Part shown: positions 5,824 to 7,442 of the stretch, in pieces | Layout of the letters: the number at the start of each line of letters is the position of its first letter | How positions within the stretch are numbered: the stretch's first letter is position 1 | NCBI GenBank assembly: GCA_900556205.1 | Contig: USNX01000054.1 | Coordinates: forward strand, 1 to 7,442 | Direction of reading: 5' to 3' | Source: an uncultured Collinsella sp. | Lineage (GTDB): Bacteria; Actinomycetota; Coriobacteriia; Coriobacteriales; Coriobacteriaceae | DNA: 7,442 bases | Position numbers and translations under genes: made by a program | Notes under the pieces: generated by a model | Databases searched by the model: none | What the model saw: only the letters and a program-made list of their open reading frames with translations | Told to the model about the DNA's origin: nothing

Positions 5824-7442
<1,619 letters not shown>

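Overview
The window is GC-rich, densely packed DNA from an anaerobic fermenting bacterium. All six supported genes lie on the minus strand, so transcription runs from the right edge to the left. The codon choice, the pairing of a sucrose phosphotransferase locus with pyruvate formate-lyase, and the GC-rich intergenic repeats suggest a gut actinobacterium of the Coriobacteriia, most likely a Collinsella relative. That assignment is an inference from recall; no marker gene in the window proves it.

Right part (5488-7442): a pyruvate formate-lyase (PFL) in two pieces. The large gene (its 5' end lies outside the window) carries the catalytic Cys-Cys pair but stops just before the glycyl-radical domain. 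That domain follows 84 bases downstream as a separate 83-codon gene with its own ribosome binding site. Both are in the same reading frame, separated by three in-frame TAA codons. The two products would have to assemble to convert pyruvate plus CoA to acetyl-CoA plus formate. The gap between them holds an AT-rich palindrome overlapping an extended -10-like motif, and a GC-rich hairpin.

Middle (5095-5487): no convincing gene. It contains two copies of a structured intergenic repeat about 150 bases apart, with long hairpins, and then the upstream region of a LacI-type regulator.

Left part (1-5073): a sugar locus. A LacI-family repressor gene (4063-5073) is followed by a regulatory gap (3879-4062) with three operator-like sites and a good promoter. 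Then comes an operon of three genes: an atypical GH32 glycosidase, a sucrose-type PTS permease (EIIBC) and a canonical GH32 sucrose-6-phosphate hydrolase cut off by the left edge. A fourth operator-like site lies in front of the repressor gene, suggesting autoregulation. In the inferred pathway the PTS imports and phosphorylates sucrose or a related beta-fructoside, the GH32 enzymes split the phosphosugar, glycolysis makes pyruvate, and PFL cleaves pyruvate.

The most unusual item is the two-gene PFL. Next are the atypical GH32 active-site motifs and the paired intergenic repeat.
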